Made by a program: the position numbers and the translations under genes. Below are positions 1 through 7,833 of a stretch of DNA of 64,000 bases, piece after piece (position 1 is the first letter of the stretch; every line of letters begins with the position of its first letter). The notes below the pieces were generated by a model. It did not search any database. It was not told where the DNA came from and saw only the letters and a list, made by a program, of their open reading frames with translations. Source of the DNA: Cronobacter muytjensii ATCC 51329 (GTDB lineage Bacteria > Pseudomonadota > Gammaproteobacteria > Enterobacterales > Enterobacteriaceae); contig NZ_CP012268.1 of the NCBI RefSeq assembly GCF_001277195.1, forward strand, positions 2,542,001 through 2,606,000, in the 5' to 3' direction.

Positions 1-830
1 TGCTGGCCGGTATTGATACCCTCTGGCACTGTTCGAGCTTTACCTCGCCCTGGGGCCCGCAGGAGGCGTTCGATCTTGCCAACGTGCGCGCCACTCGCCG
101 TCTCGGCGAATGGGCCGTCGCCTGGGGCGTGCGCAACTTCGTGCATATCTCCTCCCCCGCGCTCTATTTCGATTATCACCACCATCGCGATATTCGCGAA
201 GATTTCCGCCCGCACCGGATGGCGAACGCGTTCGCGCGCAGCAAGGCCGCCAGCGAAGAGGTTATCCAGCTGCTGGCGCAGGCGAACCCGCAGACGCGCT
301 TTACCATTCTGCGTCCGCAAAGCCTGTTCGGGCCGCACGATAAAGTCTTTTTCCCGCGTCTGGTGCAGATGATGCGCCATTACGGCAGCGTGCTGCTGCC
401 ACGCGGCGGCGAGGCAATGGTGGATATGACTTACCATGAAAACGCGGTTCACGCGATGTGGCTTGCCAGCAGCAGCGCCTGCGACGCGCTGCCGTCGGGG
501 CGCGCGTATAACATCACTAACGGCGAAGCGCGTCCGCTGAAAAGTATCGTGCAGAAGCTGATTGATGAGCTGGGAATTTCGTGTCGTATCCGCTCGGTGC
601 CTTATCCGATGCTGGATATGATGGCGCGAAGCCTGGAGCGCCTCGGCAAGCATTCGCATAAAGAGCCGGCGCTGACGCACTACGGCGTTTCAAAGCTGAA
701 TTTCGATTTCACGCTGGATATCAGCCGCGCCGAAAGCGAGCTGGGCTATAAGCCTGTGGTGTCGCTGGATGACGGCATTGAGCGCACCGCGTACTGGCTG
801 CGCGACCACGGCACGTTGCACCGCGGATAA
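1..830 (+). CDS. ybjS: YbjS, NAD(P)-dependent epimerase/dehydratase-like protein, 5' end missing
   Basis: The reading frame is open from the first bases of the window (codons begin at base 3) to the stop at 828-830, so the N-terminal part with the dinucleotide-binding glycine motif lies outside. The visible part has features of extended short-chain dehydrogenases: a serine-rich strand (SSPALYFDYHHH, where the catalytic Tyr region would lie), then RPQSLFGPHD and YNITNGE, typical of the nucleotide-sugar epimerase fold. The substrate is unknown; in E. coli ybjS is an uncharacterised member next to amiD. It converges on amiD here, as expected. Identification rests on family features plus conserved neighbourhood. 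Confidence 0.8.
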   Translation, partial: LAGIDTLWHCSSFTSPWGPQEAFDLANVRATRRLGEWAVAWGVRNFVHISSPALYFDYHHHRDIREDFRPHRMANAFARSKAASEEVIQLLAQANPQTRFTILRPQSLFGPHDKVFFPRLVQMMRHYGSVLLPRGGEAMVDMTYHENAVHAMWLASSSACDALPSGRAYNITNGEARPLKSIVQKLIDELGISCRIRSVPYPMLDMMARSLERLGKHSHKEPALTHYGVSKLNFDFTLDISRAESELGYKPVVSLDDGIERTAYWLRDHGTLHRG

Positions 831-877
831 CGCCTTGCCTGTAAAAATTAACGCTGCATTTTGCGGCGTTTTCTTCA

Positions 878-1708
878 TTACCCCTGACCGTATTTCTCCA
901 GCAACGCCTCGGCGATCGCCTGACTCTGCGCGTCCGGCAGGCCGTCATAGCGCGCGGGCCTGAAATGCATCTGGAACGCCTGAATGACGCGTTTGCGCTG
1001 CGCTTCGCTCATTTGCGGCGTCACGTCATAGCCGTAGCGCGCCAGCAGATCCAGCAGCGTGTTTTCATCTACCGGCGCATAAGGGTTGCGCCCGGCGAGA
1101 TAAAACGCGACGCGCTGTTCATCCGGCCACGCCCCGATGCCCTGCGCCGCCAGCGCCTGCCACGGGAACAGCGGCCCCGGATCGTCTTTGCGCTGCGGCG
1201 CGATATCCGCATGCGCCACGACGTTCTGCGGCGTAATCTGGTAGCGGTGGATGATGTCGCGCGCAAGCTTGCTGAGCACGGCTATCTGCGGCGGGCTGAA
1301 CGGGAAGAAACGCTTCTGCCCGTCGATTTTCCGGTAGCCATAGTTCTCAAGCTCGATGCCGACAGAGGTGTCATTTAGCCGTGTGGCGCCGCGCCAGAAG
1401 CTCGCGCCCGCATGCCACGCCAGCTCGCGCTCCGGCACCAGTTGCCAGATAACCGGTTTGCCGCCTTTTTCAGGCGGGTTCGCCGGGATCAGATAGTGCG
1501 AGCTGACGTGCCGGTCAGTCAGCGTGGCAAGCGACGTGTCGAAATCATCGGCGGTGTAGTGAATAACCAGCACTTTAATGCGCGGATACGCCGCCTGCGC
1601 CGCCCGGCGCGTATCCACTTTATAATCGCCGCGATCGACAATCCCTTTTTCGCCCGCGCACCCTGCGAGCAGCGCCGCCAGCAGCAGCGGCCAGAAACGC
1701 AGTTTCAT
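878..1708 (-). CDS. amiD: AmiD, outer-membrane lipoprotein N-acetylmuramoyl-L-alanine amidase
   Basis: A 276-residue zinc amidase that cleaves the bond between MurNAc and L-Ala in peptidoglycan and anhydro-muropeptides. The N-terminus is a lipoprotein signal peptide with lipobox LLAGC, so the mature protein is anchored by Cys16. The amidase_2 domain carries the expected zinc ligands: His in VLVIHYTADDF, and His and Asp in VVAHADIAPQRKDDPG. A C-terminal peptidoglycan-binding-like helical segment follows (residues about 210-270). The ATG overlaps the ybjQ stop by 4 bases, indicating translational coupling. Length and order match E. coli. Confidence 0.95.
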   Translation of the reverse strand: MKLRFWPLLLAALLAGCAGEKGIVDRGDYKVDTRRAAQAAYPRIKVLVIHYTADDFDTSLATLTDRHVSSHYLIPANPPEKGGKPVIWQLVPERELAWHAGASFWRGATRLNDTSVGIELENYGYRKIDGQKRFFPFSPPQIAVLSKLARDIIHRYQITPQNVVAHADIAPQRKDDPGPLFPWQALAAQGIGAWPDEQRVAFYLAGRNPYAPVDENTLLDLLARYGYDVTPQMSEAQRKRVIQAFQMHFRPARYDGLPDAQSQAIAEALLEKYGQG

Positions 1709-2028
1709 CGACGGGTTTTCACCGCCGTGCCGCTGACGCTCACCATCAGCATGCTACCGTCTTTACCGACAGTTTCATAATCGATATCAATGCCGACGAC
1801 GGCATCGGCGCCGAGCGACGCGGCCTGGTCGCCCAGCTCGCGAAATGCGATTTCACGCGCCTTGCGCAGCTCTTTTTCATACGCGCCGGAACGGCCGCCG
1901 ACGATATCGCGGATGCCTGCAAAAAAGTCGCGGAAAATATTGGCGCCGAGGATCGCCTCGCCGGTGACGACGCCGCAATACTCAACGATAACTTGTCCTT
2001 CCAGGGTTGGCGTGGTGGAAAACTGCAT
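1705..2028 (-). CDS. ybjQ: YbjQ, UPF0145 heavy-metal-binding-like protein
   Basis: A 107-residue cytoplasmic protein of the UPF0145/YbjQ family, which forms a small beta-rich oligomer of unknown role. Family features visible are EYCGVVTGEAILGANIFRDF near residue 15-35, the RSGAYEKEL stretch and the conserved GADAVVGIDIDYE strand. The start is supported by a good ribosome site (AAGGAG about 8 bases upstream). It is the first gene of an operon with amiD, with a 4-base overlap. Biochemical function is not established for the family. Confidence 0.93.
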   Translation of the reverse strand: MQFSTTPTLEGQVIVEYCGVVTGEAILGANIFRDFFAGIRDIVGGRSGAYEKELRKAREIAFRELGDQAASLGADAVVGIDIDYETVGKDGSMLMVSVSGTAVKTRR

Positions 2029-2155
2029 GGTTCTCTCCTTTTGGCTATCAATGCGTTAGCAGACGATACCAGACGCAATTCGGTAACGATACGCTATGCT
2101 AAAAAAGTCCTGTGACAAGAAACGTAGTCCTGCTTACCGGAATAAGGAAATAAAA

Positions 2156-2683
2156 ATGCGCCATACCGTTCTGACTCTGGTTCTTCCGTGCGCCCTGATG
2201 CTGAGCGCCTGTACCACCGTGACGCCCGCCTTTAAGGATATCGGCTCGCGCAGCGGCCCGTGCGTGGAAGGCGGCCCTGATGCCGTGGCGGAACAGTTCT
2301 ACCAGCACCGCATCGAACAGCGCAGCCAGGGGCTGACGCGCCTGACCGATTTACGTCCCTATTTAAGCGATTCGCTCTATCAGCTTCTTGATAAATCGAA
2401 CCGCGAAAACCACGCCGATAACGGCTTCTTACGCACCGATCCATTCTCCAGCCGCACCGACGCGCCTGAGAGCGTGCGCGTCGCCAGCGCCTCGCGCATT
2501 CCCAACACCGACGCGCGCAATATTCCGCTACGCGTGGAGCAGCAGCGCGGCGAGACAAAATGGCTGGATGAAGTGCTGATGGTGCGCGAAGGCCAGTGCT
2601 GGGCCGTGGATGACGTGCGCTATCTTGGCGGCAACGTACATGCGCCAGCGGGCACGCTGCGCCAGTCGCTGGAGCGCCGCTAA
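2156..2683 (+). CDS. ybjP: YbjP, predicted lipoprotein
   Basis: A 175-residue predicted lipoprotein: the signal peptide begins MRHTVLTLVLPCALML and ends in lipobox LSAC, giving an acylated Cys near position 19. The open frame extends upstream to 2096, but the ATG at 2156 places the signal peptide at the N-terminus and has AAGGAAAT just before it. The mature part resembles DUF3828-type domains (RTDPFSSRTDAPESV, then EGQCWAVDDVRYLGG). The job is unknown; it conventionally precedes artPIQM. It diverges from ybjQ. Confidence 0.9.
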   Translation: MRHTVLTLVLPCALMLSACTTVTPAFKDIGSRSGPCVEGGPDAVAEQFYQHRIEQRSQGLTRLTDLRPYLSDSLYQLLDKSNRENHADNGFLRTDPFSSRTDAPESVRVASASRIPNTDARNIPLRVEQQRGETKWLDEVLMVREGQCWAVDDVRYLGGNVHAPAGTLRQSLERR

Positions 2684-2822
2684 GCGCGGCGGGAGTGGGT
2701 GCGATAAACCGTCTGGCTTAGCGCCATCTGGCCGACATTTATTCTTGCCCCACCCCCACCCCGCTATATCGTGCTGGTTTTGTACCGTAAATGTGGAGAA
2801 TATTAAGTTTTAACGCACTAAT

Positions 2823-2840
2823 ATTGCATAACTATTCTGC
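2823..2840. promoter_or_regulatory. Possible ARG box upstream of artP
   Basis: The 18-bp stretch contains TGCAT-AACT-ATTCT, which differs from the ArgR half-site consensus TGAAT-N4-ATTCA at one base in each arm. A weaker match lies 3 bp upstream (2802-2819), the usual tandem spacing. It lies about 45 bp before the artP start. The assignment is an inference from the consensus; the artJ boxes are far clearer. Confidence 0.4.
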
Positions 2841-2884
2841 CAACGGTACTATTCGCGGTCTCAATTGCTATTCAACTGCTACGC

Positions 2885-3613
2885 ATGAGTATTCAACTAA
2901 ACGGCATAAACTGCTTTTACGGCGCGCATCAGGCGCTGTTTGACATCACGCTCAGCTGCCCTGAGGGCGAAACGCTGGTGTTGCTTGGCCCAAGCGGCGC
3001 GGGGAAAAGCTCGCTGCTGCGGGTACTCAATTTGCTGGAAATGCCGCGTTCCGGGCAGCTCAGCATTGCGGGCAACCAGTTCGACTTCTCGAAAGCGCCG
3101 GGCGATAAAGCTATCCGCGAACTGCGCCGCAATGTCGGCATGGTGTTCCAGCAGTACAATCTGTGGCCGCACCTGACGGTGCTGGATAATCTTATCGAAG
3201 CGCCGTGCCGGGTGCTGGGGCTTAGCAAAGAGGCCGCGCGTCAGCGTGCCGACAAACTGCTGGAGCGCCTGCGCCTGACGCCTTATGTCGATCGTTATCC
3301 GCTGCACCTCTCCGGCGGTCAGCAGCAGCGCGTGGCGATTGCGCGCGCGCTGATGATGGAGCCGCAGGTGCTGCTGTTTGACGAGCCGACCGCCGCGCTC
3401 GACCCGGAAATCACCGCCCAGATCGTCAGCATTATCCGCGAGCTGTCACAGACCGGGATCACGCAGGTTATCGTGACGCACGAAGTGGAAGTGGCGCGTA
3501 AAACCGCCAGTCGTGTGGTCTATATGGAAAATGGACATATTATCGAGCAGGGCGACGCGAGCTGCTTTAGCGCGCCTGCGACCGACGCGTTTAAAAACTA
3601 TCTTTCCCACTAA
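2885..3613 (+). CDS. artP: ArtP, ATPase of arginine ABC transporter
   Basis: A 242-residue ABC ATPase that powers uptake of L-arginine through ArtQM. Walker A is GPSGAGKSS (residues about 34-42), the Q-loop follows at VFQQYNLWPH, the signature is LSGGQQQR and Walker B is LLFDEPTAALDP, ending with the switch His in VTHEVE. It is the first gene of artPIQM; artI follows after 20 bases. The length and sequence match E. coli ArtP closely. A weak ARG-box candidate upstream suggests ArgR control. Confidence 0.97.
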   Translation: MSIQLNGINCFYGAHQALFDITLSCPEGETLVLLGPSGAGKSSLLRVLNLLEMPRSGQLSIAGNQFDFSKAPGDKAIRELRRNVGMVFQQYNLWPHLTVLDNLIEAPCRVLGLSKEAARQRADKLLERLRLTPYVDRYPLHLSGGQQQRVAIARALMMEPQVLLFDEPTAALDPEITAQIVSIIRELSQTGITQVIVTHEVEVARKTASRVVYMENGHIIEQGDASCFSAPATDAFKNYLSH

Positions 3614-3633
3614 AGATGACCGGAATAATGACA

Positions 3634-4365
3634 ATGAAAAACGTATTAATTGCCGCGCTTCTTGCAAGCGTTAGCCTTTCCGCCGCCGCAGCACAAACTA
3701 TCCGTTTCGCGACCGAAGCCTCTTACCCGCCGTTTGAGTCGATGGACGCGAGCAATAAAATCGTCGGTTTCGACGTCGATCTGGCCAATGCGCTGTGTAA
3801 AGAGATAGACGCGACCTGTACGTTCACCAACCAGGCGTTCGACAGCCTGATCCCGGCGCTGAAATTCAAGCGCGTGGATGCGGTAATGGCGGGCATGGAT
3901 ATTACCCCTGAGCGTGAAAAACAGGTGCTGTTCACCGCGCCGTATTACGACAACTCCGCGCTGTTTGTCGGCCTGCAGGGTAAAAACAGCAGTATTGCGC
4001 AGCTGAAAGGCAAACGCGTGGGCGTGCAGAACGGCACCACTCACCAGAAATTCATTACCGACAAACACCCGGAAATCACCACCGTGCCTTATGACAGCTA
4101 CCAGACCGCGCGTCTGGATCTGCAAAATGGCCGCATCGATGCCGTGTTTGGCGATACCGCCGTCGTAACCGAATGGCTGAAAACCAATCCGAAACTGGCC
4201 GCGGTTGGCGATAAAGTGACGGACAAAGACTACTTCGGCACCGGTCTTGGCATCGCGGTGCGCCAGGGCAACACTGAACTTCAGCAGAAATTCAACACCG
4301 CGCTGGAGAAAGTGAAAAAAGACGGCACGTACAAAGCCATCTACGACAAATGGTTCCAGAAGTAA
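3634..4365 (+). CDS. artI: ArtI, periplasmic arginine-binding protein
   Basis: A 243-residue periplasmic solute-binding protein (SBP_bac_3 fold) feeding ArtQMP. The signal peptide is MKNVLIAALLASVSLSAAAA with a cleavage site after AAA. Typical features are IRFATEASYPPFESMDASN, the ligand-contacting FDSLIPALKF and MAGMDITPERE segments, and the C-terminal DGTYKAIYDKWFQK. The start was set at 3634, because the longer frame from 3616 would add six residues before the signal peptide. It is a paralogue of artJ in this window. Confidence 0.95.
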   Translation: MKNVLIAALLASVSLSAAAAQTIRFATEASYPPFESMDASNKIVGFDVDLANALCKEIDATCTFTNQAFDSLIPALKFKRVDAVMAGMDITPEREKQVLFTAPYYDNSALFVGLQGKNSSIAQLKGKRVGVQNGTTHQKFITDKHPEITTVPYDSYQTARLDLQNGRIDAVFGDTAVVTEWLKTNPKLAAVGDKVTDKDYFGTGLGIAVRQGNTELQQKFNTALEKVKKDGTYKAIYDKWFQK

Positions 4366-4373
4366 TCGCCTGA

Positions 4374-5090
4374 ATGAACGAAATGTTTCCATTAGCAAGC
4401 GCCGCCGGGATGACCGTCGGCCTTGCCGTCTGCGCCCTTTGCCTGGGCCTGGTGCTGGCGATGCTGTTCGCGGTCCTGGAATCGGCGAAGTGGCGGCCCG
4501 TGGCGTGGCTCGCCACGGCGCTGGTGACGCTGCTGCGCGGCCTGCCGGAAATTCTGGTGGTGCTGTTTATCTATTTCGGCTCGTCGCAACTGCTGCTGAC
4601 GCTCTCGGACGGGTTTACCATTCCGCTGGGGTTCGCCACTATTCCCGTGCAGGTGCAGATCGATAACTTCGATGTCAGCCCGTTTCTGTGCGGCGTGATT
4701 GCGCTCGCGCTGCTCTACTCCGCGTACGCCTCCCAGACGCTGCGCGGCGCGCTGAAAGCCGTTCCGCACGGTCAGTGGGAATCGGGCCAGGCGCTGGGAC
4801 TGTCGAAATCGGCCATTTTCTTCCGCCTGGTGATGCCGCAGATGTGGCGCCACGCGCTGCCGGGGCTTGGCAACCAGTGGCTGGTGCTGCTGAAAGACAC
4901 CGCGCTGGTGTCGCTGATTAGCGTGAACGATTTGATGCTGCAAACCAAAAGCATCGCCACCCGCACCCAGGAGCCGTTTACCTGGTACATTGTCGCGGCG
5001 GCGATTTATCTGGTGATCACCCTGATAAGCCAGTACATCCTCAAGCGTATTGACCTGCGCGCCACGCGTTTTGAGCGGAGGCCTGGCTGA
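4374..5090 (+). CDS. artQ: ArtQ, arginine ABC transporter permease
   Basis: A 238-residue inner-membrane permease with about five transmembrane segments (HisM/ArtQ type). The cytoplasmic EAA loop that docks to ArtP is visible as GALKAVPHGQWESGQALGLS. Near-identity to E. coli ArtQ extends to the C-terminal ILKRIDLRATRFERRP. It begins 8 bases after artI and its stop overlaps the artM start by one base, so both permeases are made from one message in matched amounts. Confidence 0.96.
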   Translation: MNEMFPLASAAGMTVGLAVCALCLGLVLAMLFAVLESAKWRPVAWLATALVTLLRGLPEILVVLFIYFGSSQLLLTLSDGFTIPLGFATIPVQVQIDNFDVSPFLCGVIALALLYSAYASQTLRGALKAVPHGQWESGQALGLSKSAIFFRLVMPQMWRHALPGLGNQWLVLLKDTALVSLISVNDLMLQTKSIATRTQEPFTWYIVAAAIYLVITLISQYILKRIDLRATRFERRPG

Positions 5091-5758
5091 TGCTTGATTA
5101 CTTGCCGGAGCTTCTCAAAGGGCTGCACACCAGCCTGACGCTCACCGTGGCGTCCATCGCCGTGGCGCTGGTGCTGTCGGTTATCTTCACGATTATCCTG
5201 ACGCTGAAAACGCCGGTGCTGGTCTGGCTGGTGCGCGGCTACATTACGCTGTTCACCGGGACGCCGCTGCTGGTGCAGATCTTCCTGATTTACTACGGGC
5301 CAGGGCAGTTTCCGTCGCTGCAGAACTATCCGTGGCTGTGGCACGTGCTTTCCGAGCCGTGGCTGTGCGCGCTGGTGGCGCTGTCGCTGAACTCGGCGGC
5401 GTATACCACGCAGCTCTTTTACGGCGCTATCCGGGCTATCCCGGACGGCCAGTGGCAGTCCTGCGGCGCGCTCGGCATGAGCCGCAAAGATACGCTCGCT
5501 ATCCTGCTGCCGTATGCGTTTAAGCGCGCGCTCTCGTCGTATTCCAACGAAGTGGTGCTGGTGTTTAAGAGTACGTCGCTCGCCTACACGATCACGCTGA
5601 TGGAAGTGATGGGCCACGGGCAACTGCTGTATGGCCGCACCTATGACGTGATGGTGTTTGGCGCGGCGGGCGTGATTTATCTTATCGTCAACGGCCTGTT
5701 AACGCTGCTGATGCGCCTGATTGAGCGTCGCGCGCTGGCGTTTGAGCGCCGCAGCTAG
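5090..5758 (+). CDS. artM: ArtM, arginine ABC transporter permease
   Basis: A 222-residue partner of ArtQ in the inner membrane, forming the heterodimeric arginine channel. The EAA loop reads GAIRAIPDGQWQSCGALGMS. The C-terminus LIERRALAFERRS resembles that of ArtQ, reflecting ancient duplication. It is the last gene of the artPIQM operon; the following gap holds GC-rich hairpin repeats before the separate artJ unit. Confidence 0.96.
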   Translation: MLDYLPELLKGLHTSLTLTVASIAVALVLSVIFTIILTLKTPVLVWLVRGYITLFTGTPLLVQIFLIYYGPGQFPSLQNYPWLWHVLSEPWLCALVALSLNSAAYTTQLFYGAIRAIPDGQWQSCGALGMSRKDTLAILLPYAFKRALSSYSNEVVLVFKSTSLAYTITLMEVMGHGQLLYGRTYDVMVFGAAGVIYLIVNGLLTLLMRLIERRALAFERRS

Positions 5759-5769
5759 TTCCCCTCACC

Positions 5770-5796
5770 CCGCCCTCCTCCTTGCGGGGAGGGCGG
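5770..5796. repeat. GC-rich inverted repeat after artM
   Basis: A perfect 9-bp stem (CCGCCCTCC / GGAGGGCGG) with a 9-base loop lies 11 bases after the artM stop. There is no T-tract in either direction, so it is more like an extragenic palindromic element that protects or punctuates the operon message than a classical intrinsic terminator. Confidence 0.6.
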
Positions 5797-5806
5797 TATG
5801 TTTGAT

Positions 5807-5834
5807 GGCGGATACGCTTCGCTTACCCGCCCTG
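5807..5834. repeat. Dispersed GGCGG(A/G)T...TTACCCGCC intergenic repeat, copy 1
   Basis: The motif GGCGGATACGC...GCTTACCCGCC forms an imperfect inverted repeat. Related copies lie at 12186-12212 and 53764-53791, all between genes, so it is a short dispersed palindromic element of this genome. It lies in the artM-artJ gap. Confidence 0.65.
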
Positions 5835-5911
5835 TAAAACCTGAAGCAACATACTCCTCTTTTGCTGGAGGGGCGAGCGAAGCGCCCCCTCTGCCCCCCT
5901 GCGCCGGCAAA

Positions 5912-5950
5912 TAAAAATATTTATACATTTTTATTGAATAAAAATTCACT
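5912..5950. promoter_or_regulatory. Tandem ARG boxes (ArgR operator) upstream of artJ
   Basis: Positions 5935-5948 read TGAAT-AAAA-ATTCA, an exact match to the ArgR half-site consensus TGAAT-N4-ATTCA. A weaker box (5912-5929) lies 3 bp upstream, the standard spacing for the paired ARG boxes bound by one ArgR hexamer. The pair is 70-110 bp before the artJ start, supporting arginine repression of artJ. Confidence 0.85.
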
Positions 5951-6020
5951 TAATGGCATGGTGTTATCACGCCGGGTAAACGGTGATTTATAACGAGATT
6001 GACAGACGGGAGCTTTACGC

Positions 6021-6752
6021 ATGAAAAAAATCATTCTGGCCGCCATGCTGGCGGGTGCCGCTTTCCACGCCACTGCCGCAGATAAAATCAGCTTCGGCTC
6101 ATCCGCCACTTACCCGCCGTTCGAGTCGCTCGACGCCAGCAATCAGATCGTCGGTTTTGACATCGATCTCGCTAAAGCGTTATGCAAAAAAATGCAGGCG
6201 GAGTGCACATTCACCAACCATGCGTTCGACAGCCTGATCCCGGCGCTAAAATTTAAAAAATATGACGCCGTCATCTCCGGTATGGACATCACGCCCGAGC
6301 GCCAGAAACAGGTCGCGTTTACCGCGCCCTATTACGCCAACTCCGCGGTGGTGATTGCCAAAAAAGGCGCGTACAAATCTTTCGATGAACTGAAAGGCAA
6401 ACGCATCGGCATGGAAAACGGCACCACGCACCAGAAATACCTCCAGGATAAACACCCGGAAGTGAAAACCGTGGCGTATGACAGCTACCAGAACGCGATT
6501 ATCGACCTGAAAAATGGCCGTCTCGACGGCGTCTTCGGGGATACCGCCGTGGTGAATGAATGGCTGAAGAATAACCCGCAGCTTGGCACCGCCACGGAAA
6601 AAGTAACCGACCCGCAATACTTCGGCACCGGGCTTGGCATCGCGGTACGCCCGGAAAACGTCGCGCTGCTGAAAAAGCTCAACGACGCGCTGGAAGCCAT
6701 CAAAGCCGACGGCACATACCAGAAAATCAGCGACCAGTGGTTCCCGCAGTAA
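6021..6752 (+). CDS. artJ: ArtJ, high-affinity periplasmic arginine-binding protein
   Basis: A 243-residue periplasmic binding protein, paralogous to ArtI, delivering L-arginine to ArtQMP. It has a signal peptide ending FHATAADKI and the family segments SATYPPFESLDASN, FDSLIPALKFKKYD, SGMDITPERQ and GTTHQKYLQ. It is a separate transcription unit with tandem ARG boxes upstream and a strong terminator right after its stop codon, as in E. coli, where artJ is the ArgR-repressed component. Confidence 0.96.
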   Translation: MKKIILAAMLAGAAFHATAADKISFGSSATYPPFESLDASNQIVGFDIDLAKALCKKMQAECTFTNHAFDSLIPALKFKKYDAVISGMDITPERQKQVAFTAPYYANSAVVIAKKGAYKSFDELKGKRIGMENGTTHQKYLQDKHPEVKTVAYDSYQNAIIDLKNGRLDGVFGDTAVVNEWLKNNPQLGTATEKVTDPQYFGTGLGIAVRPENVALLKKLNDALEAIKADGTYQKISDQWFPQ

Positions 6753-6773
6753 GCGTCGCGTCTCGCCTTCCAG

Positions 6774-6800
6774 GGCCCGCCATGCGGGCCTTAATTTTTT
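6774..6800. terminator. Intrinsic terminator of artJ
   Basis: GGCCCGC-CAT-GCGGGCC followed by TTAATTTTTT. The stop codon of the convergent araC-type gene (6791-6793) lies in the tail, so the element probably ends transcription from both sides. Confidence 0.85.
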
Positions 6801-7642
6801 CGCGATTTGCGGTACTGCAACGGCGTTTCGCCAAGCCGCTTGCGAAAGCAACTGATGAAATACGTGGTATCGGAAAATCCGGTCATCTGCGCGATCTCCG
6901 CCACGCTGTACGCGTGATGGCGTAACAGCTCGCACGCTTTGCGCAGCCGGAACGTCGTCAGATAGTCGTGGATAGCCTCCCCCGTCTCCTGCTGAAAGCG
7001 ACGCGAAAGATAGCTGCGCGAACGGTTAAGCTTCTGCGCCAGCGCGCTGAGGCTGAATTTCTGCGCGTAGTGTTCTTCCACCCAGTACATCACCTGCGTT
7101 GAGAGCGTATTGCTGGCGCGCGGCAGCGGCGCGGGCGTCTGCGGTAACAGGCTCAGCAGATGGATTAAAAAGCTCGCCACCTCTTCATGCTCGCTACGCC
7201 CTTTCGCGAGTCGCGGCGCGTAAAGCGTGAAAAGATGGTCAAGATGCGCGTGAATGTCGGCGAAATCCACCACGGTTGCGCGCGCGCCGCGCTGACAGAG
7301 CTGCGCCAGCCGCGCATGGCGCTGCGCGAACGGCGTGAGCAGCCGCAGCGCGGCGTGATTATCCAGATGGATAACCGTGCGCCGGTAGCGCTCACGCTCG
7401 CTCTCCTCCACCATCACTTTATGCAGCGTCATCGGCGGAAAGATAAACAGCCGTCCGGGACGCATCGTGTATTGCTGGTTATCCACCATCACCACGCCGT
7501 AGCCCTCCTCCACATACAGTAGCTCCAGACACTGATGCCAGTGATGATAGCGAATCGAATTGGCATACAGGCGGCTGAACGAGACGATGTCGTCATCGAG
7601 CGAGATAAGCTCCAGCAGCGATTTTTCGCAGGCGGTATCCAC
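6791..7642 (-). CDS. AraC-family regulator of the adjacent glycan cluster
   Basis: A 283-residue AraC/XylS-type regulator. Residues about 20-110 form a cupin-like ligand pocket (HWHQCLELLYVEEG, RPGRLFIFPPMTLH), and residues about 185-280 form the two-helix-turn-helix DNA-binding domain (SLSALAQKLNRSRSYLSRRF and SVAEIAQMTGFSDTTYFISC). The start codon is GTG at 7642; the Shine-Dalgarno match is poor, so the start is not firm. It is divergent from the DUF2264-MFS-GH88 operon, with a 191-bp shared control region, so it very likely senses a sugar and activates that operon. The ligand is unknown. Confidence 0.85.
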   Translation of the reverse strand: MDTACEKSLLELISLDDDIVSFSRLYANSIRYHHWHQCLELLYVEEGYGVVMVDNQQYTMRPGRLFIFPPMTLHKVMVEESERERYRRTVIHLDNHAALRLLTPFAQRHARLAQLCQRGARATVVDFADIHAHLDHLFTLYAPRLAKGRSEHEEVASFLIHLLSLLPQTPAPLPRASNTLSTQVMYWVEEHYAQKFSLSALAQKLNRSRSYLSRRFQQETGEAIHDYLTTFRLRKACELLRHHAYSVAEIAQMTGFSDTTYFISCFRKRLGETPLQYRKSRKN

Positions 7643-7833
7643 AGGGCAACAGATTTCAATTTTTGGCCAGGTGACAGGAGTTATAAACCATAGTTTTAAA
7701 TTTTCTCAAACAGTGTCTTAGGGAATGCGTCACCCTGTGACACAGCTAACATTTAGCCCTCGCCCGGCTTACCTATGCTTGCACCCATTACGCAGGAGCG
7801 CAGCGCGATACAAGCGCATTGATGAGGTGAATA

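Noticed and set aside
965..1378. Long opposite-strand frames such as this one, and similar ones inside pot, gsi, art and moe genes
   Set aside because: GC-rich genes leave long shadow frames; none has a family motif, a ribosome site or independent spacing.
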